DNA of 48,380 nucleotides from an uncultured Verrucomicrobiota bacterium (GTDB lineage: Bacteria; Verrucomicrobiota; Verrucomicrobiia; Limisphaerales; UBA9464). The DNA lies in assembly GCA_903842505.1 (NCBI GenBank), contig CAIMMI010000053.1, positions 1 to 48,380 of the forward strand. Reading direction: 5' to 3'. A program made the position numbers and the translations under genes. Below, piece after piece: positions 17,815 to 26,400 of this stretch (its first letter is position 1; each line of letters opens with the position of its first letter). A model generated the notes under the pieces. It saw only the letters and a list, made by a program, of their open reading frames with translations. It had not been told where the DNA came from and made no database searches.

Positions 17815-18441
17815 ATGGAACACCGATCAAGTGTTGCTGTGACTGGTAAGAAAACTACTCCCAAGAAGCCGCTGCCCAAAGGCAAGACGGTTGGAGCTGC
17901 CAGTGCCGCCGCGATCCTCGGCCGCCCTCAGGCCAAGGCCGGCAAGTCCAACGCCATCGCGTGGACGCCAGTCAACAAGGTCAAGCCCGACCTGCAGAAG
18001 TTCTACCTGAACCTGCTCGAACTCCACGAGCGACTCCGCAACCAGATGAGCGGGCTCGTCAAAGAGTCCCAGGCGGAGATGGAAAGCTACTCCCTCCACA
18101 TGGGAGATTCTGGCACGGATAATTTCGACCGCGACTTCGCCCTCAGCCTGCTGTCGTCCGATCAGGACGCCATCTATGAGATCGAGGAAGCGCTGAAGCG
18201 CATCGAGAAGGGCACCTACGGGGTGTGCGAACTCACCGACAAGCCCATCCCCAGGGCCCGTCTGGATGCGATCCCTTGGACCCGCTTCACCGTTGAAGCC
18301 CAGGCGCAGCTCGAGAAGGAAGGCGCCCTCCGTTCCCGCAACCGTCTCGGTTCGCTCGGCTCTGTCGAGTCCGGGTCGGGTGTGGAGGTGGACGACGACG
18401 ATATCGAGATCGAAGAGAAACCCGCAAAGGAGAAGGAATGA
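17815..18441 (+). CDS. DksA/TraR-family protein lacking most zinc-finger cysteines
   Basis: A protein of about 208 residues related to DksA, which binds RNA polymerase in its secondary channel and modulates transcription with ppGpp. A basic Lys/Ala-rich N-terminus is followed by the two-helix coiled coil, with an Asp-rich segment DSGTDNFDRDF, and the remnant zinc-finger region YGVCELTDKPIPRARLDAIP. Of the four zinc ligands only the first Cys remains; the others are Thr, Thr and Ala. The C-terminus is a 20-residue acidic tail. Starts at 17779, 17797 and 17815 (ATG) are possible and none has a strong ribosome binding site; 17815 was chosen with reserve. It is followed by rpmG after 6 bases and rpsR, so the three are probably one transcript. 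Confidence 0.82.
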   Translation: MEHRSSVAVTGKKTTPKKPLPKGKTVGAASAAAILGRPQAKAGKSNAIAWTPVNKVKPDLQKFYLNLLELHERLRNQMSGLVKESQAEMESYSLHMGDSGTDNFDRDFALSLLSSDQDAIYEIEEALKRIEKGTYGVCELTDKPIPRARLDAIPWTRFTVEAQAQLEKEGALRSRNRLGSLGSVESGSGVEVDDDDIEIEEKPAKEKE

Positions 18442-18447
18442 CCATTT

Positions 18448-18615
18448 ATGCCGCGTGAGATCGTCACCATCGAGTGCACGGAGGCGCGCAAGGAAGGCAA
18501 GCCGCCTTCACGTTACCAGACGTCGCGCAACAAGAAGCTGCAGACCGAGAAGGTAGAGAAAAAGAAGTACAATCCCTTCCTCCGTCGGCATACCCTCCAT
18601 CGCGAAATCAAGTAA
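18448..18615 (+). CDS. rpmG: 50S ribosomal protein L33, zinc-free form
   Basis: A 55-residue L33. Recognisable parts are the N-terminal strand [12 protein letters not shown], the [10 protein letters not shown] turn, and the C-terminal [16 protein letters not shown] found in nearly all L33. Zinc-binding L33 proteins carry two CxxC pairs; here only one Cys is present, so this is the C-minus form. It begins 6 bases after the DksA-like stop and ends 3 bases before rpsR. Confidence 0.95.
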   Translation: MPREIVTIECTEARKEGKPPSRYQTSRNKKLQTEKVEKKKYNPFLRRHTLHREIK

Positions 18616-18618
18616 GCC

Positions 18619-18867
18619 ATGCCCCGCAAGACCAGTCTCGAGGAAAAAAAGAAGCGTCGCTCATCCTCTCCGCGCACTCCGCGGCCGAGGCCCAAGGTGG
18701 ATTTCACCATTGATGCGATCGACTTCAAGAATGTGAACCTGCTCAAGCAGTTCGTGACCGAAAACGGCCGCCTCCTGCCCCGCAAGTACACCAACCTCCC
18801 CGCCGCCTATCAGCGCCGTCTCACCACGGCGATCAAGCGAGCGCGCCAGATGTTGTTGATCAAGTAA
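18619..18867 (+). CDS. rpsR: 30S ribosomal protein S18, zinc-free form
   Basis: An 82-residue S18. The S18 core is plain: [29 protein letters not shown] and the [16 protein letters not shown] helix. The N-terminus is basic and Ser/Arg/Pro-rich and has no cysteine, where zinc-binding S18 has a Cys-x-x-Cys. It is the last gene of the DksA-like/L33/S18 unit, which ends at the strong terminator at 18885-18912. Confidence 0.96.
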   Translation: MPRKTSLEEKKKRRSSSPRTPRPRPKVDFTIDAIDFKNVNLLKQFVTENGRLLPRKYTNLPAAYQRRLTTAIKRARQMLLIK

Positions 18868-18884
18868 TCAACCGCTCTCCAACG

Positions 18885-18912
18885 GGCCGCCGGAAGCACC
18901 GGCGGCCTTTTT
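18885..18912 (+). terminator. Rho-independent terminator after rpsR
   Basis: A perfect nine-base GC stem, GGCCGCCGG (18885-18893) and CCGGCGGCC (18899-18907), with a five-base loop is followed by TTTTT (18908-18912), 17 bases after the rpsR stop. It separates rpsR from the zinc-uptake operon. Confidence 0.93.
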
Positions 18913-18926
18913 GTTGTCTTCGCCTG

Positions 18927-18943
18927 CTGCAATCGGTTTGCAG
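18927..18943 (+). promoter_or_regulatory. Candidate Zur operator upstream of znuA
   Basis: A perfect inverted repeat, CTGCAA-N5-TTGCAG, lies 28 bases before the znuA ATG and just after the rpsR terminator. Its position and symmetry fit a dimeric Fur-family repressor site, and a Fur-family gene ends the znu cluster. The sequence is not a known consensus for this phylum, so the link to Zur is inference. Confidence 0.5.
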
Positions 18944-18971
18944 CCTGATTCTCCCCCTCTAACCTCCCGCC

Positions 18972-19970
18972 ATGCCCGCCCTGCGTCGCTCCAGTCTTCA
19001 ACTGCTTCGCCATTGGTGGTTGTGCGTCTTGGTTGGCCTGATGTCAGCCGTCTCACGCCAAGCCTTGGCGACCGAGCCCAAGCCCAGCCTCAGGATCCTC
19101 ACCACCTTTGCCCCCATCCATTCGTGGACCCTGAATATTGTCGGGGACGACGCCTCGGTGGAACTGCTGCTCCCGGGAGATGTGGGCCCCCACGATTTCC
19201 AACTCCGCCCTCAGGACCTGAGGAAGATTCGACAGGCAGATCTGATCATTGCCAATGGATTGGGCATGGAAGGATGGCTGGACAAGGCAATCGCAGGCAA
19301 CGCGAAGGAGTCCGCCAGTCGGATCGTGCAGGTGTCGAAGGGACTCAAGTCCCAACTCATCTACCATCTTCCCGTCCTCTCGTTGGATCCGAAGACCGCG
19401 CGCCAGAAGGACCACGGTCACGCCCATGGACACGACCATGACCACGAAGCGGAGGGCGAGGCTCCGAATCCGCACGTCTGGCTGGATCCGCTGCTGGCGT
19501 CCCACGGTGTATCCAACATTGTCGAGGCCCTCATCCAGGCCGATCCCTCGCATGCGACCGGTTACCGCACACGGGCCTCCAGGTACCAGACCAGGCTGCT
19601 CGCCCTGGATGACGAGATCCAAAAGGGGCTGCGGTCCGTTACGAATCGGACCATCGTCACCTACCACGACGCCTTCCCCTATTTCTGCCGTCGTTACGGT
19701 CTGGAACTCGCGGGAGTGATCGAGGAGATACCTTCGGTCAGTCCTTCGCCCAAGTATCTGGCCAATCTCTCTGCCGTGATCCGCGCGCGGCAAGTCCGGG
19801 TGATCTTCACTGAACCCCAGTTCAATCCACGCCTCGTCAAACAACTCACCCGCGATCTGGGAATCCAGTTCACAGACCTGGACGTTCTCGAGACCGGCAA
19901 GGCCACGGCGGCCTTCTACGAGGATGCCATGCGCCGAAACCTCCGCTCCCTCCAGACAACCCTCCGGTGA
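18972..19970 (+). CDS. znuA: Zinc ABC transporter substrate-binding protein
   Basis: A 332-residue periplasmic cluster A-I metal-binding protein with a signal peptide (about 1-34). Likely zinc ligands are H74 in GPHDFQLRP, H168 in NPHVWLDP, H232 in TYHDAF and E281 in FTEPQF. A His/Asp-rich loop (148-158, HGHAHGHDHDH) between the lobes is typical of ZnuA rather than the manganese-binding homologues. It is the first gene of znuA-znuC-znuB-zur; znuC starts 3 bases after its stop. A palindrome upstream may be the Zur operator. Confidence 0.95.
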   Translation: MPALRRSSLQLLRHWWLCVLVGLMSAVSRQALATEPKPSLRILTTFAPIHSWTLNIVGDDASVELLLPGDVGPHDFQLRPQDLRKIRQADLIIANGLGMEGWLDKAIAGNAKESASRIVQVSKGLKSQLIYHLPVLSLDPKTARQKDHGHAHGHDHDHEAEGEAPNPHVWLDPLLASHGVSNIVEALIQADPSHATGYRTRASRYQTRLLALDDEIQKGLRSVTNRTIVTYHDAFPYFCRRYGLELAGVIEEIPSVSPSPKYLANLSAVIRARQVRVIFTEPQFNPRLVKQLTRDLGIQFTDLDVLETGKATAAFYEDAMRRNLRSLQTTLR

Positions 19971-19973
19971 TCC

Positions 19974-20777
19974 ATGCCTCCGTCCCTTGAATCCCCTGCC
20001 ATCGAAATCCGGGATGCCCGGATCCGACTCGGCGACACGGATGTCCTCCGCGGCGTGACCATGTCCGTGCCCCGGGGAAAGATGGTGGCGCTGATCGGGC
20101 CCAATGGATCCGGAAAGACGACCCTGCTCCGATGTCTGCTTGGGCTGCAAAAGTTGGATTCGGGCGTAGTGAAGCTTCTGGGCGAGCCGATCGGGCCGCG
20201 GGTCCTGGGCCGGATCGGCTACGTGCCTCAGCGACTCCAACTGGAATCCTCCTTTACGATATCGGTCAGGGAATTCCTTTCCCTGCGGAGGAGGGAAACC
20301 CGTCGTTGGTTCTGGCAGAGCCACCGCAAGACGGACGCCCTCCTGCTTGGAACCCTGGGCGAGCTTGGGGTCGAGTCGCTGCTCGATCGACCGCTGGCAG
20401 GCCTGTCTGGCGGACAACTCCAACGGGTGCTGATTGCGTACAGCCTGCTGTCCGAGCCGGAACTGCTGCTGCTGGACGAACCGACGGCCGGGGTCGACAC
20501 ACCTGGAGAACAGAGCTTTTACGAGCTCATCTCGGGAATCCACGCCCGGATGAAGATCACGGTTGTCCTGGTCTCGCATGACCTTGCCATGGTCTTCCGC
20601 CAGGCATCGTGGGTCTACGCACTCAATGGAGTCATCTGTTGTGAAGGCCATCCAGAGCAGGTCCTGAATGCCGACTCGTTGAAGGCGGCCTATGGGATCC
20701 ACGTGACGCCATACCATCACCATCACGGCCATGGCTCCGCCGAGGCCGGGCAACCGATCCAATTCCGACGCCGATGA
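19974..20777 (+). CDS. znuC: Zinc ABC transporter ATP-binding protein
   Basis: A 267-residue cytoplasmic ABC ATPase with Walker A GPNGSGKT (42-49), Q-loop in VPQRLQLE, signature LSGGQLQRV, Walker B LLLLDEPTAG with the D-loop following, and switch histidine in VLVSHDLA. The C-terminus ends in a His-rich run (HHHHGHG) that could bind metal. The first four bases of znuB overlap its stop, indicating translational coupling. Its zinc role follows from the flanking znuA and zur. Confidence 0.95.
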   Translation: MPPSLESPAIEIRDARIRLGDTDVLRGVTMSVPRGKMVALIGPNGSGKTTLLRCLLGLQKLDSGVVKLLGEPIGPRVLGRIGYVPQRLQLESSFTISVREFLSLRRRETRRWFWQSHRKTDALLLGTLGELGVESLLDRPLAGLSGGQLQRVLIAYSLLSEPELLLLDEPTAGVDTPGEQSFYELISGIHARMKITVVLVSHDLAMVFRQASWVYALNGVICCEGHPEQVLNADSLKAAYGIHVTPYHHHHGHGSAEAGQPIQFRRR

Positions 20778-21613
20778 ACCTGCCCGAGTTCCTCGCTGAA
20801 TCCTTCTTCCAGCGCGCGCTGCTGGTGGCCCTCGCGCTTGGACCGATCTGCGGTTTTCTGGGTGTTTTCGTCACTGCCCGTCGGATGGCGTTTTTCAGCG
20901 ACACCATTTCCCATGCCGCCTTGACCGGCGTGGCCGCCGGGTTTCTGGCAGGTTTCGACGAGCCCACACTACCAGTGCTTCTCTACTGCTCGCTGGTGGC
21001 GGTGGCCATGCTGTGGTTGAGGGAGCGAACGCAGTTGCTCAACGACACGATCATGGCAGTGCTGCTCAGCACTTCTGTGGCTGGAGGCGTGGTACTCCTC
21101 AGCCTGCAGCGCAATCGTTGGGCCGAACTCGACAAGGTCCTGCTCGGGGACATCCTGTCCGTGAATTGGGTCGACGTCGGTGCTGCCTGGGCAGTCGCAA
21201 TCCTGGTCGCATCAGCGCTGCTGCGGTGGTTGACCCCGTTGGTGCTGTTGACCACTCATGAGGATCTGGCGCATGTGGGTGGAATCCACGTTCGGAGGCT
21301 CAATTACGGGTTTGTGATCCTGCTGACGATTGCCGTGTCCTTGACGATCAGGGCCCTCGGGATCCTGCTGGTGACGTCCCTGATTGTGCTGCCTCCCGCC
21401 ATTGCCCGAAGCCTTTCCGTCAACCTGCGTCAGCATATCGTGTTCAGCTTTCTGGTGGGAACCGTCGGGGCAACCGGGGGGGTGCTGCTCTCCTACCCCC
21501 TGAACCTGCCGACCGGCCCCACGATCACGCTCACGCTGGGGTTCCTGTTCATCCTTTCCCTGGCGACCCGCCACTTGCGGCGGGGACCCGCCGCGACCCA
21601 TCCGTCCCCGTGA
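20774..21613 (+). CDS. znuB: Zinc ABC transporter permease
   Basis: A 279-residue ABC-3 family permease with eight to nine hydrophobic helices. Family landmarks include GFLGVFVTARRMAFFSDTISHAAL near the N-terminus, the coupling-type segment DLAHVGGIHVRRLNY, and ALGILLVTSLIVLPPAIAR. It overlaps znuC by 4 bases upstream and zur by 4 bases downstream, so all four genes are tightly coupled. Confidence 0.95.
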   Translation: MNLPEFLAESFFQRALLVALALGPICGFLGVFVTARRMAFFSDTISHAALTGVAAGFLAGFDEPTLPVLLYCSLVAVAMLWLRERTQLLNDTIMAVLLSTSVAGGVVLLSLQRNRWAELDKVLLGDILSVNWVDVGAAWAVAILVASALLRWLTPLVLLTTHEDLAHVGGIHVRRLNYGFVILLTIAVSLTIRALGILLVTSLIVLPPAIARSLSVNLRQHIVFSFLVGTVGATGGVLLSYPLNLPTGPTITLTLGFLFILSLATRHLRRGPAATHPSP

Positions 21614-22119
21614 ACAACGCCTGCTCCCAGCACGCCCATCCCCATCGACTGGTCCAGCAACCCCTCACCGAACTCACCGACCGGCTTCGTGCCGGAAGCC
21701 GGAAGGTAACGGGGCAGCGCGAAGCAATCCTGGACGTCCTCCGACGTCATGCGAGTCCGCTGACCAATCGCGAGATCCACGCTGCCCTCGGCAAGAACGA
21801 TTGCGACCTCGCCACCATCTACCGGAACATGCACACGCTGACCTCGATGGGCTTGGTCAAGCGCTTCGATTTCGGCGATGGAGCAGCCCGGTTCGAGTTG
21901 TTAACGGACGCCTCCGACCACCATCACCACCATCTGGTCTGCAACCAATGCTCGGCTATCGTGGAAATTGAGGACTGCTTCCCCACGGAGTACGAAGAAG
22001 CCCTCGCCAAACGACACGGATTCACGGCCGTCACCCATCGGCTTGAGTTTTTTGGAACTTGCCCGCGTTGTCAGAAATCGACAGCGGCCGTGGATCCGAC
22101 CATTGCCCGTCCTTCCTGA
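21610..22119 (+). CDS. zur: Fur-family zinc uptake regulator
   Basis: A 169-residue Fur-family repressor. A winged helix (about 25-100) contains RKVTGQREAILDVLRRH and DLATIYRNMHTL. The dimerisation and metal region has a five-His run (104-108) and two CxxC pairs (C111/C114 and C151/C154) for the structural zinc. Co-transcription with znuABC makes Zur the best call; Fur or Mur specificity cannot be ruled out by sequence alone. The N-terminus is about 20 residues longer than average and contains extra His. It probably represses its own operon through the palindrome at 18927-18943. Confidence 0.92.
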   Translation: MNNACSQHAHPHRLVQQPLTELTDRLRAGSRKVTGQREAILDVLRRHASPLTNREIHAALGKNDCDLATIYRNMHTLTSMGLVKRFDFGDGAARFELLTDASDHHHHHLVCNQCSAIVEIEDCFPTEYEEALAKRHGFTAVTHRLEFFGTCPRCQKSTAAVDPTIARPS

Positions 22120-22142
22120 GAGACCCATCCGCATTCCGTCCC

Positions 22143-22505
22143 ATGCGCCTCGATCTCTGGCTCTGGTCCACCCGAGTTTTCAAAACCCGGTCCAATGCCG
22201 TCGAAGCCATCCGCGGTGGCGGCGTCACGGTGAATGGTGCGCAACCCAAACCTGCCCGGGACGTACACCCCGGAGACCTCATCGTCGCCACCGTCGGCCG
22301 AGTCACACGAACCCTCCGGGCACTGGGTTCGCCAAAGACCCGGGTCGGTGCGGCCCTCGTCAAGGACTACGCCGACGATCTGACCCCGCCAGAGGCATAC
22401 GCGAAACCCGCAAAGGAGGATGCCGACCAGATCGCCGTCCGCCCGCGGGGTTCTGGCCGTCCCACAAAAAGGGATCGGCGTCAGATCGATGCCTTGGAGG
22501 ATTGA
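22143..22505 (+). CDS. hslR: S4-domain RNA-binding protein, Hsp15-like
   Basis: A 120-residue protein with an N-terminal S4 RNA-binding domain (about 1-60): MRLDLWLWSTRVFKTRS, then the EAIRGGGVTVNG motif. The Arg/Lys-rich tail with GRPTKRDRR fits Hsp15, which rescues 50S subunits carrying nascent chains after heat stress. The ATG at 22143 matches the family start; an upstream ATG would add 28 residues inside zur's tail. It lies 23 bases after zur and may be read through from the zinc operon, or it may be an unrelated neighbour. Confidence 0.88.
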   Translation: MRLDLWLWSTRVFKTRSNAVEAIRGGGVTVNGAQPKPARDVHPGDLIVATVGRVTRTLRALGSPKTRVGAALVKDYADDLTPPEAYAKPAKEDADQIAVRPRGSGRPTKRDRRQIDALED

Positions 22506-22612
22506 TCGTCGCTCTGCCAAGCCCGGAAAAACGTCGCTGCGACCCATTCCGCGAGCGGGCCAATCCCACCCAGCCAGGAGGCCAAGCCAACACCGTAAGC
22601 CTGCATCGGTTT

Positions 22613-23497
22613 TCAACCGGGGGCGCGTCCAATGGAAAGTGCCGCAGCCTGAATCCCAGCCCGCAGCCACTCCGAAGGGAGCTTGTTCCTCGAGAATGAC
22701 CGCACGATGCCAGCCAGCATCGCATCCCCCGCTCCGACGGTGTTTCGCACCCGAACGGTCTTCGCTGGCACCTGGACGAGCGCATCCGATGGGTTGCCCA
22801 ACATCCACGCCCCCTCCTCTCCGCACGAAAGGACCACCCACCCACGGGTCGCTGCTGTGAGCTGTCGCAAGGCTGCCTCACGCTCACCGTGATCCTTCAG
22901 GCTGCGTCCCGCCCACTGCTCCAACTCGTGCAGATTCGGCTTCACGAGAAACGGGCGCGCCGGAACGGCTTTCCGGAACGCCGCCCCATCGCAGTCCAGG
23001 AAAACAGGAATCCCCAGTGCTCCCGCTGCCTTCACCCAACCTGCATAGAGCCCGATCGGGGCCCCCCGAACCAGCGCCCCGGAAATCACGATCATGCTGG
23101 CCCCGGCCAGCGATTCCCGCACCCGTTGATCCAACTGCTTCACCTCATCCCGATCCAACACGGGCCAGGTCGGATTCAATCGATATTGAACTCCGGAATC
23201 CGTCGTCACCACGACGTTCGCCCGGGTCGGCTTCCCGATCGCAACAGCCCGATAGGGAATTGCCTCCGAGCGTAGGCCTCGGACGATTTCCTCCCCGGTA
23301 GTGCCGCCCAAAGGCAGGATCAACTCCACCTGCGCTCCCAACCGTACCAACCATCGGGCTACATTGATCCCCTTCCCTCCCGGCCACCGTGATTCAGAAC
23401 GGACCTCGTTCTTCTCCTCAGGTTGCAGTGATTCGACGCGCCACTCGACGTCGACCGCCGGATTTGTTGAGACAACAACGATGGGCCTCTGCCTCAC
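22613..23497 (-). CDS. fruK: PfkB-family sugar kinase, 1-phosphofructokinase-like
   Basis: A 294-residue ribokinase-fold kinase. The N-terminal VSTNPAVDVEWRVESL and PGGKGINVAR (G40-R48) match the FruK/LacC/PfkB branch, and VGAGDAMLAGI supplies the catalytic Asp258 and anion hole. These support phosphorylation of a sugar phosphate such as fructose 1-phosphate; tagatose 6-phosphate is an alternative. The C-terminus stops soon after the last helix and is slightly short. The start is GTG and overlaps the stop of the giant subtilase as GTGA, so translation looks coupled. No fructose PTS gene is near, which leaves the physiological substrate open. Confidence 0.85.
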   Translation of the reverse strand: MRQRPIVVVSTNPAVDVEWRVESLQPEEKNEVRSESRWPGGKGINVARWLVRLGAQVELILPLGGTTGEEIVRGLRSEAIPYRAVAIGKPTRANVVVTTDSGVQYRLNPTWPVLDRDEVKQLDQRVRESLAGASMIVISGALVRGAPIGLYAGWVKAAGALGIPVFLDCDGAAFRKAVPARPFLVKPNLHELEQWAGRSLKDHGEREAALRQLTAATRGWVVLSCGEEGAWMLGNPSDALVQVPAKTVRVRNTVGAGDAMLAGIVRSFSRNKLPSEWLRAGIQAAALSIGRAPG

Positions 23498-26400
23498 GGT
23501 GCTGGAATGGGGATCACCCGATAGAACTGCTGCGGCTCAATGTTGAAGGGCAGCACCATCCGGAGGGTGTACCCCGTGGCTGCGGTGGCTGAACCTACGT
23601 CCGTCCAGGTCACCGGGAAGTCCAGGCCTCCGGTGGACTGGAGTTGGTAGCTGCGGCCCGGGATGGAGTTGAAATCCACGAAGGCATCACTGCCCGTGGT
23701 CGGCGGGACGAAGCTCATTTCGATGGCTGCCCGACTGTTCGGGATGCCGTTCGCCGGCGCCGACGCACGGACGGTGAAACTGAGCTGATTGGTGTCCTGA
23801 CTTCCCACGGCCAGATACCAGATGCCCGACAGGTCGATCAGTTCGTTGGTCGTCACCACCACCAACTCGGGCTGCAGGCCCGGCTTCGGGAACGTGAAGA
23901 TCCGGTTCCTCGGATTCGGGACAGACCCTTGGCTGACCACCAACTCCGCCTGACCGGTCAACCCGTAGATCTCAAACAGCACAAGCGGCGCACCCGGTTC
24001 CACCACGAAGCGGAAGAGGCGCGACGAGGCAACCTCCAGATTCCGATCCACCGGCAGATCCTCGAACAGGGTCTCGATGTCCGTCCGGTCAAACGACACC
24101 AGCGCCGTGATCGTGAAGGCCACCGGGGCCGGGTCCACCGCCTGGACCGCCACGTACCACCGCCCCGCCGCCAGCGGCACGGGCGTGGAACTCCGGTTGA
24201 TCGAGATCACCTCGCTGTTGGTGCCGGCCAGCACGGATGCGTAGTCAAACTGATTGGTCGCAACCAGCGGCAAACCCCGCTTGAGATACAGATCCACATT
24301 GCCGGTCAGCTCCGTCAGTCGCAATTCGGCAGCCGTCGCGTCCTCCGGCACATCCAGGGCAAAGTACTGAATCGAACCGCTGACCTCGTTGGTCAGCGTC
24401 AGCGGCAGGTTGTTCGTGAGGATGACCAATTGCCCTGCCAATTCAGTGGCAACCACGGAATAGCTCGAGGAATTGGTCCCCGGCGTCGCCACCGAGAGGT
24501 ACCACCGGCCGGGTGCCAACTGCACCGGCAACGTCCCCGTATCGAGCGAGATCACCTCAGGCGCCGTACCCGCGTTCGTGCTGGCGTAATCGTGCAGGAA
24601 TCGCCGGGGCAGCGTCGGGGACCGACTCAGGAAGAGGTCCACATCCGAACTCAGGGTCGGAACCTCAAACACCGCGGCCAACGCATTGGTCGAAACATCG
24701 AAGGCGTAGTAGTCCAGATAGCCCGGCTCGGAATTCGTCCGACTGAATGGGATCCCGTTCGTCAGGACGACGAGTCCGATGTTGATATCCGCCCGGATCG
24801 CGAAGTCCACCGCGGCAGGATTCGGGTTGAGAAGCGCCATGTAGTAGCGCTGCCCCCGCGGCAGGATCGGAGGCAGGTTGGTATCCACAATGAATGGATT
24901 CGACGTAGCGAAGATGTCGCCCGGCGAGGTCCCCGAGGGAACGCCGGAGTCGCTGTAGAACAGCGGCAGGAATGTGCCATCCGTAAACACCGTGTTGGTC
25001 GCAGCCCTCGCTTCCAGCGGAACGTCGACGCGGAAGAGTGCGCTCTCGCCGGGAGCCACAGTTGCTGAGTAGAGCACTCCGTTCGTCAATCGGACCACGG
25101 GTCGATTGGTCTGCATGAATGTCAGACGCAGTTCCCAACTGTCGATCGCTCCAACGGTTGTCCCCCGGGAGTCCGTGACCTCCAGCTTCCACTCACCGGC
25201 TCCGGACTGACCCAGGATGGTCTTGAAGGAATCCTCCGGTTGGTAGCTCAACTCGGCCCCCACCTGCTCCAGGGTGAACGTGTCCATCAGCACACCCAGC
25301 GGCTCTCCGTTCGTCGTCACATTACCCATCACCGTCGGGGCAATCGCGATATTCATCCGGTTGGTGGAGGCCCGGAACCGGAAGTCCGTCTTCAACCAGT
25401 TCGACGACAGGACCAGCGTCTGGTCGAGCTCCCCATTGAGGTAGAGCGCGACGGGGACGGGATTCGTGGACAGCGGATGGGTCCGGAGCTGGATCGATGC
25501 CCGATATCCAACTCCGACATTGGCGTCGAAATCGAACCTCGCAGCCGCGTCACCCAGCGCCAGCACCCTGACCCCGGTCTGGGCTTCGGTCGGCAGGCTG
25601 AGGATCGCCGCTGTGTTCGTCTCGATCGTCCATCCATCCGCCACTTCGCCCGGGGCATATAGCCCGACTTCCGCAGACTCGAAGGAATTGGTCACGATGA
25701 CCACCGGTGAGGAGTTCGACCCCGAATAAGGCGGCACCGCGAACTTGATCGGCCCTGCCGTCAGGTTGGTGCGATCCGAGAAGACGGCGTAGGTGAAGTT
25801 GGTCGAGATATTGTTCGGAACAATGGTCCCGGCAGCGGACGAAACCACCTGCGTCACCCCGTTCGTATCGGTGAACACGGCCGAAACCGAACCAACTCCA
25901 TTCCCGTATGGCGGATTAAAGCCAATCAGCAGGGCCGGGCTCGAAATACCGCTGTCAGGACCCCAGGCCCCTACAACGATTCCCGCCGTGGACGGATACG
26001 CCTGCACCCATCCCTCCAGAGTGAAGCCCGTGGAGGCGTCGATCGGCAGCACCGGCGAGCGCGCCTCCGCCGTCACACCCGAAAACCGGAGTCCGGAGTC
26101 CACCTGCCCGGGAAGGAATTCCGAGAAGCCAAGCAGGGCCAGATCATTCAAACCGAGCAGGTCCCTGCCGTTCGAATCCAACGGCCACAGGGCAGCCATC
26201 CCATCCGCCTTGCGACCGATGTCCTTGCCGAAGCCGGCAAGACCGTCCTCGTGGATGCCTCGAACCTCATTCGTTGTCAGGGGGCGACGCCAGAATGCCA
26301 TGTCGTCCAGTCCGATCGTGGCACGCCGATTCGTGAATCCCCGGGTGGGATCATTCGCCAGGCTGAGCCGCTGATTGATCGGCAGGAAGACATTCGAAAC

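Noticed and set aside
18868-18971. Search for a second small ribosomal gene between rpsR and znuA
   Set aside because: The gap holds only the terminator and the palindrome; no start codon with a plausible frame fits.
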